Below are positions 10,850 through 23,728 of a DNA stretch of 64,000 nt, one piece after another. Every line of letters begins with the position of its first letter. Position 1 is the first letter of the stretch. A program made the translations under genes and the position numbers. Below the pieces are notes generated by a model, which worked only from the letters and a program-made list of their open reading frames with translations, was not told the origin of the DNA and made no database searches. This DNA comes from Channallabes apus (taxonomy: Eukaryota > Chordata > Actinopteri > Siluriformes > Clariidae): NCBI GenBank assembly GCA_030522415.1, contig JAMASW010000031.1, forward strand, positions 372,001-436,000. Direction: 5' to 3'.

Positions 10850-13108
10850 ACAACTAATGTATAGTTATGTAAAACAAACAAGATCAGTTTGTATTCATTT
10901 TTCTGGAACAAAATGAGAAAAAGAACAACAAAAAAGTTGTTTTTCAACATGTATTCAAAGAATGCATTAATGTATTGAAAATGATCATCTCTTCCACTTT
11001 CATGCACAACACGCTGAGATAAAGCGTTTGCTGCGTTCTTAGCTCTGTACGAGCCCAGGAAAGCGGTTTTCTCACACAACTAATGCATAGTTATATAAAA
11101 CAAACAAAATCAGTTTGTATTCATTTCTCTGAAACAAAATGCGAAAAAGAATAACAAAAAAGTTGTTTTTCAACATGTATTCAAAGAATGCATTAATGTA
11201 TTGAAAATGATCATCTCTTCCACTTTCATGCACAACACGGTGAGATAAAGCGTTTGCTGCGTTCTTAGCTCTGTACGACCTCAGGAAAGCGGTTTTCTCA
11301 CACAACTAATGTATAGTTATGTAACACAAACAAAATCAGTTTGTATTCATTTTTCTGGAACAAAATGAGAAAAAGAATAACAAAAAAGTTGTTTTTCAAC
11401 ATGTATACAAAGAATGCATTAATGTATTGAAAATGATCATCTCTTCCACTTTCATGCACAAGACGGTGAGATAAAGCGTTTGCTGCGTTCTTAGCTCTGT
11501 ACGAGCTCAGGAAAGCGGTTTTCTCACACAACTAATGCATAGTTATATAAAACAAACAAAATCAGTTTGTATTCATTTCTCTGAAACAAAATGCGAAAAA
11601 GAATAACAAAAAAGTTGTTTTTCAACATGTATACAAAGAATGCATTAATGTATTGAAAATGATCATCTCTTCCACTTTCATGCACAAGACGGTGAGATAA
11701 AGCGTTTGCTGCGTTCTTAGCTCTGTACGAGCTCAGGAAAGCGGTTTTCTCACACAACTAATGCATAGTTATGTAAAACAAACAAAATCAGTTTGTATTC
11801 ATTTTTCTGGAACAAAATGAGAAAAAGAATAACAAAAAAGTTGTTTTTCAACATGTATACAAAGAATGCATTAATGTATTGAAAATGATCATCTCTTCCA
11901 CTTTCATGCACAAGACGGTGAGATAAAGCGTTTGCTGCGTTCTTAGCTCTGTACGAGCTCAGGAAAGCGGTTTTCTCACACAACTAATGCATAGTTATAT
12001 AAAACAAACAAAATCAGTTTGTATTCATTTCTCTGAAACAAAATGCGAAAAAGAATAACAAAAAAGTTGTTTTTCAACATGTATACAAAGAATGCATTAA
12101 TGTATTGAAAATGATCATCTCTTCCACTTTCATGCACAAGACGGTGAGATAAAGCGTTTGCTGCGTTCTTAGCTCTGTACGAGCTCAGGAAAGCGGTTTT
12201 CTCACACAACTAATGCATAGTATGTAAAACAAACAAAATCAGTTTGTATTCATTTTTCTGGAACAAAATGAGAAAAAGAATAACAAAAAAGTTGTTTTTC
12301 AACATGTATACAAAGAATGCATTAATGTATTGAAAATGATCATCTCTTCCACTTTCATGCACAACACGGTGAGATAAAGCGTTTGCTGCGTTCTTAGCTC
12401 TGTACGACCTCAGGAAAGCGGTTTTCTCACACAACTAATGCATAGTTATGTAAAACAAACAAAATCAGTTTGTATTCATTTTTCTGGAACAAAATGAGAA
12501 AAAGAATAACAAAAAAGTTGTTTTTCAACATGTATACAAAGAATGCATTAATGTATTGAAAATGATCATCTCTTCCACTTTCATGCACAACACGGTGAGA
12601 TAAAGCGTTTGCTGCGTTCTTAGCTCTGTACGACCTCAGGAAAGCGGTTTTCTCACACAACTAATGTATAGTTATGTAAAACAAACAAAATGAGTTTGTA
12701 TTCATTTTTCTGGAACAAAATGAGAAAAAGAACAACAAAAAAGTTGTTTTTCAACATGTATTCAAAGAATGCATTAATGTATTGAAAATGATCATCTCTT
12801 CCACTTTCATGCACAACACGGTGAGATAAAGCGTTAGCTGCGTTCTTAGCTCTGTACGAGCTCAGGAAAGCGGTTTTCTCACACAACTAACGTATAGTTA
12901 TGTAAAACAAACAAAATCAGTTTGTATTCATTTTTCTGGAACAAAATGAGGATCAGAATAACAAAAAAGTTGTTTGTCAACATGTATACAAAGAATGCAT
13001 TAATGTATTGAAAATGATCATCTCTTCCACTTTCATGCACAACACGGTGAGATAAAGCGTTTGCTGCGTTCTTAGCTCTGTACGACCTCAGGAAAGCGGT
13101 TTTCTCAC
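10850..13108. repeat. Domain I HOR copy 5 (10 monomers)
   Basis: The order is a-b-c-d-e-d-h-h-k-l. It lacks m, n, f-g and i-i-j, and duplicates d and h. The first h (12206-12430) has lost one T, reading CATAGTATG instead of CATAGTTATG, so the unit is 2259 bp. The same c-d-e-d-h order appears again in copy 8. Confidence 0.85.
12206..12430. repeat. 225-bp h monomer with -1 T
   Basis: One T is missing at about 12220, giving GCATAGTATG. This changes the frame at the end of the minus-strand open frame. It is a private length variant not seen elsewhere in the window. Confidence 0.9.
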
Positions 13109-16100
13109 ACAACTAATGTATAGTTATGTAAAACAAACAAGATCAGTTTGTATTCATTTTTCTGGAACAAAATGAGAAAAAGAACAACAAAAAAGTTGTT
13201 TTTCAACATGTATTCAAAGAATGCATTAATGTATTGAAAATGATCATCTCTTCCACTTTCATGCACAACACGCTGAGATAAAGCGTTTGCTGCGTTCTTA
13301 GCTCTGTACGAGCCCAGGAAAGCGGTTTTCTCACACAACTAATGCATAGTTATATAAAACAAACAAAATCAGTTTGTATTCATTTCTCTGAAACAAAATG
13401 CGAAAAAGAATAACAAAAAAGTTGTTTTTCAACATGTATTCAAAGAATGCATTAATGTATTGAAAATGATCATCTCTTCCACTTTCATGCACAACACGGT
13501 GAGATAAAGCGTTTGCTGCGTTCTTAGCTCTGTACGACCTCAGGAAAGCGGTTTTCTCACACAACTAATGTATAGTTATGTAACACAAACAAAATCAGTT
13601 TGTATTCATTTTTCTGGAACAAAATGAGAAAAAGAATAACAAAAAAGTTGTTTTTCAACATGTATACAAAGAATGCATTAATGTATTGAAAATGATCATC
13701 TCTTCCACTTTCATGCACAACACGGTGAGATAAAGCGTTTGCTGCGTTCTTAGCTCTGTACGACCTCAGGAAAGCGGTTTTCTCACACAACTAATGTATA
13801 GTTATGTAACACAAACAAAATCAGTTTGTATTCATTTTTCTGGAACAAAATGAGAAAAAGAATAACAAAAAAGTTGTTTTTCAACATGTATTCAAAGAAT
13901 GCATTAATGTATTGAAAATGATCATCTCTTCCACTTTCATGCACAACACGGTGAGATAAAGCGTTTGCTGCGTTCTTAGCTCTGTACGACCTCAGGAAAG
14001 CGGTTTTCTCACACAACTAATGTATAGTTATGTAACACAAACAAAATCAGTTTGTATTCATTTTTCTGGAACAAAATGAGAAAAAGAATAACAAAAAAGT
14101 TGTTTTTCAACATGTATACAAAGAATGCATTAATGTATTGAAAATGATCATCTCTTCCACTTTCATGCACAAGACGGTGAGATAAAGCGTTTGCTGCGTT
14201 CTTAGCTCTGTACGAGCTCAGGAAAGCGGTTTTCTCACACAACTAATGCATAGTTATATAAAACAAACAAAATCAGTTTGTATTCATTTCTCTGAAACAA
14301 AATGCGAAAAAGAATAACAAAAAAGTTGTTTTTCAACATGTATACAAAGAATGCATTAATGTATTGAAAATGATCATCTCTTCCACTTTCATGCACAAGA
14401 CGGTGAGATAAAGCGTTTGCTGCGTTCTTAGCTCTGTACGAGCTCAGGAAAGCGGTTTTCTCACACAACTAATGCATAGTTATGTAAAACAAACAAAATC
14501 AGTTTGTATTCATTTTTCTGGAACAAAATGAGAAAAAGAATAACAAAAAAGTTGTTTTTCAACATGTATACAAAGAATGCATTAATGTATTGAAAATGAT
14601 CATCTCTTCCACTTTCATGCACAAGACGGTGAGATAAAGCGTTTGCTGCGTTCTTAGCTCTGTACGAGCTCAGGAAAGCGGTTTTCTCACACAACTAATG
14701 CATAGTTATATAAAACAAACAAAATCAGTTTGTATTCATTTCTCTGAAACAAAATGCGAAAAAGAATAACAAAAAAGTTGTTTTTCAACATGTATACAAA
14801 GAATGCATTAATGTATTGAAAATGATCATCTCTTCCACTTTCATGCACAAGACGGTGAGATAAAGCGTTTGCTGCGTTCTTAGCTCTGTACGACCTCAGG
14901 AAAGCGGTTTTCTCACACAACTAATGTATAGTTATGTAAAACAAACAAAATGAGTTTGTATTCATTTTTCTGGAACAAAATGAGAAAAAGATTAACAAAA
15001 AAGTTGTTTTTCAACATGTATACAAAGAATGCATTAATGTATTGAAAATGATCATCTCTTCCACTTTCATGAACAACACGGTGAGATAAAGCGTTCGCTG
15101 CGTTCTTAGCGCTGTACGAGCTCAGGAAAGCGGTTTTCTCACACAACTAATGCATAGTTATGTAAAACAAACAAAATCAGTTTGTATTCATTTTTCTGGA
15201 ACAAAATGAGAAAAAGAATAACAAAAAAGTTGTTTTTCAACATGTATACAAAGAATGCATTAATGTATTGAAAATGATCATCTCTTCCACTTTCATGCAC
15301 AACACGGTGAGATAAAGCGTTTGCTGCGTTCTTAGCTCTGTACGACCTCAGGAAAGCGGTTTTCTCACACAACTAATGTATAGTTATGTAAAACAAACAA
15401 AATGAGTTTGTATTCATTTTTCTGGAACAAAATGAGAAAAAGAATAACAAAAAAGTTGTTTTTCAACATGTATTCAAAGAATGCATTAATGTATTGAAAA
15501 TGATCATCTCTTCCACTTTCATGCACAAGACGGTGAGATAAAGCGTTTGCTGCGTTCTTAGCTCTGTACGACCTCAGGAAAGCGGTTTTCTCACACAACT
15601 AATGTATAGTTATGTAAAACAAACAAAATGAGTTTGTATTCATTTTTCTGGAACAAAATGAGAAAAAGAATAACAAAAAAGTTGTTTTTCAACATGTATT
15701 CAAAGAATGCATTAATGTATTGAAAATGATCATCTCTTCCACTTTCATGCACAAGACGGTGAGATAAAGCGTTTGCTGCGTTCTTAGCTCTGTACGACCT
15801 CAGGAAAGCGGTTTTCTCACACAACTAATGTATAGTTATGTAAAACAAACAAAATGAGTTTGTATTCATTTTTCTGGAACAAAATGCGAAACAGAATAAC
15901 AAAAAAGTTGTTTGTCAACATGTATACAAAGAATGCATTAATGTATTGAAAATGATCATCTCTTCCACTTTCATGCACAACACGGTGAGATAAAGCGTTT
16001 GCTGCGTTCTTAGCTCTGTACGACCTCTGGAAAGCGGTTTTCTCACACAACTAATGTATAGTTATGTAAAACAAACAAAATGAGTTTGTATTCATTTTTC

Positions 16101-16498
16101 TGGAACAAAATGAGAAAAAGAACAACAAAAAAGTTGTTTTTCAACATGTATTCAAAGAATGCATTAATGTATTGAAAATGATCATCTCTTCCACTTTCAT
16201 GCACAACACGGTGAGATAAAGCGTTAGCTGCGTTCTTAGCTCTGTACGAGCTCAGGAAAGCGGTTTTCTCACACAACTAACGTATAGTTATGTAAAACAA
16301 ACAAAATCAGTTTGTATTCATTTTTCTGGAACAAAATGAGGATCAGAATAACAAAAAAGTTGTTTGTCAACATGTATACAAAGAATGCATTAATGTATTG
16401 AAAATGATCATCTCTTCCACTTTCATGCACAACACGGTGAGATAAAGCGTTTGCTGCGTTCTTAGCTCTGTACGACCTCAGGAAAGCGGTTTTCTCAC
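13109..16498. repeat. Domain I HOR copy 6: the only complete 15-mer (3390 bp)
   Basis: The order is a-b-m-n-c-d-e-f-g-h-i-i-j-k-l. All shorter domain I copies can be derived from it by losing whole monomers, so it is taken as the reference unit. Its j monomer (15821-16046) carries a private CTCTGG (near 16027) in place of CTCAGG, which is shared only with the next j at 17403-17628. Confidence 0.9.
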
Positions 16499-16724
16499 AC
16501 AACTAATGTATAGTTATGTAAAACAAACAAAATGAGTTTGTATTCATTTTTCTGGAACAAAATGAGAAAAAGAATAACAAAAAAGTTGTTTTTCAACATG
16601 TATACAAAGAATGCATTAATGTATTGAAAATGATCATCTCGTCCACGTTCATGCACAACACGGTGAGATAAAGCGTTTGCTGCGTTCTTAGCTCTGTACG
16701 AGCTCAGGAAAGCGGTTTTCTCAC
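16499..16724. repeat. Odd monomer o: hybrid of domain I and domain II features
   Basis: This single monomer has T11 and G36, as in i, j and k, on its left. On its right it has G143 and G149 (CTCGTCCACG) and GCT at 204-206, a combination otherwise seen only in the x subtype of domain II. It lacks the x marker C73. It looks like a gene-conversion or exchange product between the two families, at least 4 kb from domain II as it now stands. Confidence 0.7.
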
Positions 16725-18080
16725 ACAACTAACGTATAGTTATGTAAAACAAACAAAATCAGTTTGTATTCATTTTTCTGGAACAAAATGAGGATCAGAA
16801 TAACAAAAAAGTTGTTTGTCAACATGTATACAAAGAATGCATTAATGTATTGAAAATGATCATCTCTTCCACTTTCATGCACAACACGGTGAGATAAAGC
16901 GTTTGCTGCGTTCTTAGCTCTGTACGACCTCAGGAAAGCGGTTTTCTCACACAACTAATGTATAGTTATGTAAAACAAACAAAATGAGTTTGTATTCATT
17001 TTTCTGGAACAAAATGAGAAAAAGAATAACAAAAAAGTTGTTTTTCAACATGTATTCAAAGAATGCATTAATGTATTGAAAATGATCATCTCTTCCACTT
17101 TCATGCACAAGACGGTGAGATAAAGCGTTTGCTGCGTTCTTAGCTCTGTACGACCTCAGGAAAGCGGTTTTCTCACACAACTAATGTATAGTTATGTAAA
17201 ACAAACAAAATGAGTTTGTATTCATTTTTCTGGAACAAAATGAGAAAAAGAATAACAAAAAAGTTGTTTTTCAACATGTATTCAAAGAATGCATTAATGT
17301 ATTGAAAATGATCATCTCTTCCACTTTCATGCACAAGACGGTGAGATAAAGCGTTTGCTGCGTTCTTAGCTCTGTACGACCTCAGGAAAGCGGTTTTCTC
17401 ACACAACTAATGTATAGTTATGTAAAACAAACAAAATGAGTTTGTATTCATTTTTCTGGAACAAAATGCGAAACAGAATAACAAAAAAGTTGTTTGTCAA
17501 CATGTATACAAAGAATGCATTAATGTATTGAAAATGATCATCTCTTCCACTTTCATGCACAACACGGTGAGATAAAGCGTTTGCTGCGTTCTTAGCTCTG
17601 TACGACCTCTGGAAAGCGGTTTTCTCACACAACTAATGTATAGTTATGTAAAACAAACAAAATGAGTTTGTATTCATTTTTCTGGAACAAAATGAGAAAA
17701 AGAACAACAAAAAAGTTGTTTTTCAACATGTATTCAAAGAATGCATTAATGTATTGAAAATGATCATCTCTTCCACTTTCATGCACAACACGGTGAGATA
17801 AAGCGTTAGCTGCGTTCTTAGCTCTGTACGAGCTCAGGAAAGCGGTTTTCTCACACAACTAACGTATAGTTATGTAAAACAAACAAAATCAGTTTGTATT
17901 CATTTTTCTGGAACAAAATGAGGATCAGAATAACAAAAAAGTTGTTTGTCAACATGTATACAAAGAATGCATTAATGTATTGAAAATGATCATCTCTTCC
18001 ACTTTCATGCACAACACGGTGAGATAAAGCGTTTGCTGCGTTCTTAGCTCTGTACGACCTCAGGAAAGCGGTTTTCTCAC
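16499..18080. repeat. Domain I HOR copy 7: local 7-monomer duplication
   Basis: The order is o-l-i-i-j-k-l. The block i-i-j-k-l (16951-18080) repeats 15369-16498 with a shift of 1582 bp (7 monomers), including the private CTCTGG in j. The seven-monomer step brought along the odd o monomer and an extra l. Confidence 0.87.
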
Positions 18081-19888
18081 ACAACTAATGTATAGTTATG
18101 TAAAACAAACAAGATCAGTTTGTATTCATTTTTCTGGAACAAAATGAGAAAAAGAACAACAAAAAAGTTGTTTTTCAACATGTATTCAAAGAATGCATTA
18201 ATGTATTGAAAATGATCATCTCTTCCACTTTCATGCACAACACGCTGAGATAAAGCGTTTGCTGCGTTCTTAGCTCTGTACGAGCCCAGGAAAGCGGTTT
18301 TCTCACACAACTAATGCATAGTTATATAAAACAAACAAAATCAGTTTGTATTCATTTCTCTGAAACAAAATGCGAAAAAGAATAACAAAAAAGTTGTTTT
18401 TCAACATGTATTCAAAGAATGCATTAATGTATTGAAAATGATCATCTCTTCCACTTTCATGCACAACACGGTGAGATAAAGCGTTTGCTGCGTTCTTAGC
18501 TCTGTACGACCTCAGGAAAGCGGTTTTCTCACACAACTAATGTATAGTTATGTAACACAAACAAAATCAGTTTGTATTCATTTTTCTGGAACAAAATGAG
18601 AAAAAGAATAACAAAAAAGTTGTTTTTCAACATGTATACAAAGAATGCATTAATGTATTGAAAATGATCATCTCTTCCACTTTCATGCACAAGACGGTGA
18701 GATAAAGCGTTTGCTGCGTTCTTAGCTCTGTACGAGCTCAGGAAAGCGGTTTTCTCACACAACTAATGCATAGTTATATAAAACAAACAAAATCAGTTTG
18801 TATTCATTTCTCTGAAACAAAATGCGAAAAAGAATAACAAAAAAGTTGTTTTTCAACATGTATACAAAGAATGCATTAATGTATTGAAAATGATCATCTC
18901 TTCCACTTTCATGCACAAGACGGTGAGATAAAGCGTTTGCTGCGTTCTTAGCTCTGTACGAGCTCAGGAAAGCGGTTTTCTCACACAACTAATGCATAGT
19001 TATGTAAAACAAACAAAATCAGTTTGTATTCATTTTTCTGGAACAAAATGAGAAAAAGAATAACAAAAAAGTTGTTTTTCAACATGTATACAAAGAATGC
19101 ATTAATGTATTGAAAATGATCATCTCTTCCACTTTCATGCACAAGACGGTGAGATAAAGCGTTTGCTGCGTTCTTAGCTCTGTACGAGCTCAGGAAAGCG
19201 GTTTTCTCACACAACTAATGCATAGTTATATAAAACAAACAAAATCAGTTTGTATTCATTTCTCTGAAACAAAATGCGAAAAAGAATAACAAAAAAGTTG
19301 TTTTTCAACATGTATACAAAGAATGCATTAATGTATTGAAAATGATCATCTCTTCCACTTTCATGCACAAGACGGTGAGATAAAGCGTTTGCTGCGTTCT
19401 TAGCTCTGTACGAGCTCAGGAAAGCGGTTTTCTCACACAACTAATGCATAGTTATGTAAAACAAACAAAATCAGTTTGTATTCATTTTTCTGGAACAAAA
19501 TGAGAAAAAGAATAACAAAAAAGTTGTTTTTCAACATGTATACAAAGAATGCATTAATGTATTGAAAATGATCATCTCTTCCACTTTCATGCACAACACG
19601 GTGAGATAAAGCGTTTGCTGCGTTCTTAGCTCTGTACGACCTCAGGAAAGCGGTTTTCTCACACAACTAATGTATAGTTATGTAAAACAAACAAAATGAG
19701 TTTGTATTCATTTTTCTGGAACAAAATGCGAAAAAGAATAACAAAAAAGTTGTTTTTCAACATGTATACAAAGAATGCATTAATGTATTGAAAATGATCA
19801 TCTCTTCCACTTTCATGCACAAGACGGTGAGATAAAGCGTTTGCTGCGTTCTTAGCTCTGTACGAGCTCAGGAAAGCGGTTTTCTCAC
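18081..19888. repeat. Domain I HOR copy 8, partial, at the domain I/II edge (8 monomers)
   Basis: The order is a-b-c-d-e-d-h-p. The first seven follow the arrangement of copy 5. The last, p (19663-19888), is a hybrid with L-class T52 and G57 but R-class C67, so an exchange lies between rel 57 and 67. Beyond it the e-q-q block of domain II begins. Confidence 0.8.
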
Positions 19889-22800
19889 ACAACTAATGCA
19901 TAGTTATGTAAAACAAACAAAATCAGTTTGTATTCATTTTTCTGGAACAAAATGAGAAAAAGAATAACAAAAAAGTTGTTTTTCAACATGTATACAAAGA
20001 ATGCATTAATGTATTGAAAATGATCATCTCTTCCACTTTCATGCACAAGACGGTGAGATAAAGCGTTTGCTGCGTTCTTAGCTCTGTACGAGCTCAGGAA
20101 AGCGGTTTTCTCACACAACTAATGTATAGTTATGTAAAACAAACAAGATCAGTTTGTATTCATTTTTCTGGAACAAAATGAGAAAAAGAACAACAAAAAA
20201 GTTGTTTTTCAACATGTATACAAAGAATGCATTAATGTATTGAAAATGATCATCTCTTCCACTTTCATGCACAACACGGTGAGATAAAGCGTTTGCTGCG
20301 TTCTTAGCTCTGTACGAGCTCAGGAAAGCGGTTTTCTCACACAACTAATGTATAGTTATGTAAAACAAACAAGATCAGTTTGTATTCATTTTTCTGGAAC
20401 AAAATGAGAAAAAGAACAACAAAAAAGTTGTTTTTCAACATGTATACAAAGAATGCATTAATGTATTGAAAATGATCATCTCTTCCACTTTCATGCACAA
20501 CACGGTGAGATAAAGCGTTTGCTGCGTTCTTAGCTCTGTACGAGCTCAGGAAAGCGGTTTTCTCACACAACTAATGCATAGTTATGTAAAACAAACAAAA
20601 TCAGTTTGTATTCATTTTTCTGGAACAAAATGAGAAAAAGAATAACAAAAAAGTTGTTTTTCAACATGTATTCAAAGAATGCATTAATGTATTGAAAATG
20701 ATCATCTCTTCCACTTTCATGCACAACACGCTGAGATAAAGCGTTTGCTGCGTTCTTAGCTCTGTACGAGCCCAGGAAAGCGGTTTTCTCACACAACTAA
20801 TGCATAGTTATATAAAACAAACACAATCAGTTTGTATTCATTTTTCTGGAACAAAATGAGAAAAAGAACAACAAAAAAGTTGTTTTCAACATGTATACAA
20901 AGAATGCATTAATGTATTGAAAATGATCATCTCTTCCACTTTCATGCACAACACGGTGAGATAAAGCGTTTGCTGCGTTCTTAGCTCTGTACGAGCCCAG
21001 GAAAGCGGTTTTCTCACACAACTAATGCATAGTTATATAAAACAAACAAAATCAGTTTGTATTCATTTTTCTGGAACAAAATGAGAAAAAGAACAACAAA
21101 AAAGTTGTTTTCAACATGTATTCAAAGAATGCATTAATGTATTGAAAATGATCATCTCTTCCACTTTCATGCACAACACGCTGAGATAAAGCGTTTGCTG
21201 CGTTCTTAGCTCTGTACGAGCCCAGGAAAGCGGTTTTCTCACACAACTAATGCATAGTTATATAAAACAAACAAAATCAGTTTGTATTCATTTCTCTGAA
21301 ACAAAATGCGAAAAAGAATAACAAAAAAGTTATTTTTCAACATGTATACAAAGAATGCATTAATGTATTGAAAATGATCATCTCGTCCACTTTCATGCAC
21401 AACACGGTGAGATAAAGCGTTTGCTGCGTTCTTAGCTCTGTACGAGCTCAGGAAAGCGGTTTTCTCACACAACTAATGCATAGTTATGTAAAACAAACAA
21501 AATGAGTTTGTATTCATTTTTCTGGAACAAAATGAGAAAAAGAATAACAAAAAAGTTGTTTTTCAACATGTATACAAAGAATGCATTAATGTATTGAAAA
21601 TGATCATCTCTTCCACTTTCATGCACAACACGCTGAGATAAAGCGTTTGCTGCGTTCTTAGCTCTGTACGAGCCCAGGAAAGCGGTTTTCTCACACAACT
21701 AATGCATAGTTATATAAAACAAACAAAATCAGTTTGTATTCATTTCTCTGAAACAAAATGCGAAAAAGAATAACAAAAAAGTTGTTTTTCAACATGTATA
21801 CAAAGAATGCATTAATGTATTGAAAATGATCATCTCGTCCACTTTCATGCACAACACGGTGAGATAAAGCGTTTGCTGCGTTCTTAGCTCTGTACGAGCT
21901 CAGGAAAGCGGTTTTCTCACACAACTAATGCATAGTTATGTAAAACAAACAAAATGAGTTTGTATTCATTTTTCTGGAACAAAATGAGAAAAAGAATAAC
22001 AAAAAAGTTGTTTTTCAACATGTATTCAAAGAATGCATTAATGTATTGAAAATGATCATCTCTTCCACTTTCATGCACAACACGCTGAGATAAAGCGTTT
22101 GCTGCGTTCTTAGCTCTGTACGAGCCCAGGAAAGCGGTTTTCTCACACAACTAATGCATAGTTATATAAAACAAACAAAATCAGTTTGTATTCATTTCTC
22201 TGAAACAAAATGCGTAAAAGAATAACAAAAAAGTTGTTTTTCAACATGTATACAAAGAATGCATTAATGTATTGAAAATGATCATCTCGTCCACTTTCAT
22301 GCACAACACGGTGAGATAAAGCGTTTGCTGCGTTCTTAGCTCTGTACGAGCTCAGGAAAGCGGTTTTCTCACACAACTAATGCATAGTTATGTAAAACAA
22401 ACAAAATCAGTTTGTATTCATTTTTCTGGAACAAAATGAGAAAACGAATAACAAAAAAGTTGTTTTTCAACATGTATACAAAGAATGCATTAATGTATTG
22501 AAAATGATCATCTCGTCCACGTTCATGCACAACACGGTGAGATAAAGCGTTTGCTGCGTTCTTAGCTCTGTACGAGCTCAGGAAAGCGGTTTTCTCACAC
22601 AACTAATGCATAGTTATGTAAAACAAACAAAATCAGTTTGTATTCATTTCTCTGAAACAAAATGCGAAAAAGAATAACAAAAAAGTTGTTTTTCAACATG
22701 TATACAAAGAATGCATTAATGTATTGAAAATGATCATCTCGTCCACTTTCATGCACAACACGGTGAGATAAAGCGTTTGCTGCGTTCTTAGCTCTGTACG

Positions 22801-23728
22801 AGCTCAGGAAAGCGGTTTTCTCACACAACTAATGCATAGTTATGTAAAACAAACAAAATGAGTTTGTATTCATTTTTCTGGAACAAAATGAGAAAAAGAA
22901 TAACAAAAAAGTTGTTTTTCAACATGTATACAAAGAATGCATTAATGTATTGAAAATGATCATCTCTTCCACTTTCATGCACAACACGGTGAGATAAAGC
23001 GTTTGCTGCGTTCTTAGCTCTGTACGAGCTCAGGAAAGCGGTTTTCTCACACAACTAATGCATAGTTATGTAAAACAAACAAAATCAGTTTCTATTCATT
23101 TTTCTGGAACAAAATGAGAAAAAGAATAACAAAAAAGTTGTTTTTCAACATGTATTCAAAGAATGCATTAATGTATTGAAAATGATCATCTCTTCCACTT
23201 TCATGCACAACACGCTGAGATAAAGCGTTTGCTGCGTTCTTAGCTCTGTACGAGCCCAGGAAAGCGGTTTTCTCACACAACTAATGCATAGTTATATAAA
23301 ACAAACAAAATCAGTTTGTATTCATTTCTCTGAAACAAAATGCGAAAAAGAATAACAAAAAAGTTATTTTTCAACATGTATACAAAGAATGCATTAATGT
23401 ATTGAAAATGATCATCTCGTCCACTTTCATGCACAACACGGTGAGATAAAGCGTTTGCTGCGTTCTTAGCTCTGTACGAGCTCAGGAAAGCGGTTTTCTC
23501 ACACAACTAATGCATAGTTATGTAAAACAAACAAAATCAGTTTGTATTCATTTTTCTGGAACAAAATGAGAAAAAGAATAACAAAAAAGTTGTTTTTCAA
23601 CATGTATTCAAAGAATGCATTAATGTATTGAAAATGATCATCTCTTCCACTTTCATGCACAACACGCTGAGATAAAGCGTTTGCTGCGTTCTTAGCTCTG
23701 TACGAGCTCAGGAAAGCGGTTTTCTCAC
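19889..23728. repeat. Segmental duplication, copy 1 (17 monomers, 3840 bp)
   Basis: The order is e-q-q-r-s-t-u1-v-u-r-w-x-y-z-Am-u1-B. The leading block e-q-q-r-s-t-u-v (19889-21694, 1806 bp) recurs at 23729-25534 at a 3840-bp offset. Monomers s and t each lack one T, giving 225 bp. The q monomers (A106 with the G33 and C77 of subtype a) occur only in these two copies and mark the entry to domain II. Confidence 0.85.

Larger units (their letters stand above)
1..19888. repeat. Domain I: array of 15-monomer higher-order repeat and deletion derivatives
   Basis: Eighty-eight monomers. Subtype code (diagnostic rel positions): a = G33, C77, T106, C165, GCC at 204-206; b = R class, T106, CCT; c = C24, A106, G161; d = R, G161, GCT; e = L, C11, G161, GCT; f = R, G161, CCT; g = T76, A156, C180, G195; h = L, C11, C161, CCT; i = G36, T106, G161, CCT; j = G36, C67, C72, G94; k = G36, C77, T106, A180; l = C9, GGATCAG at 68-74, G94; m = C24, A106, C161; n = C24, T106, C161. 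The full cycle reads a-b-m-n-c-d-e-f-g-h-i-i-j-k-l. G161 and CCT are common here and nearly absent from domain II. The first monomer (1-226) is an l, the end of a unit lying mostly outside the window. Confidence 0.9.
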
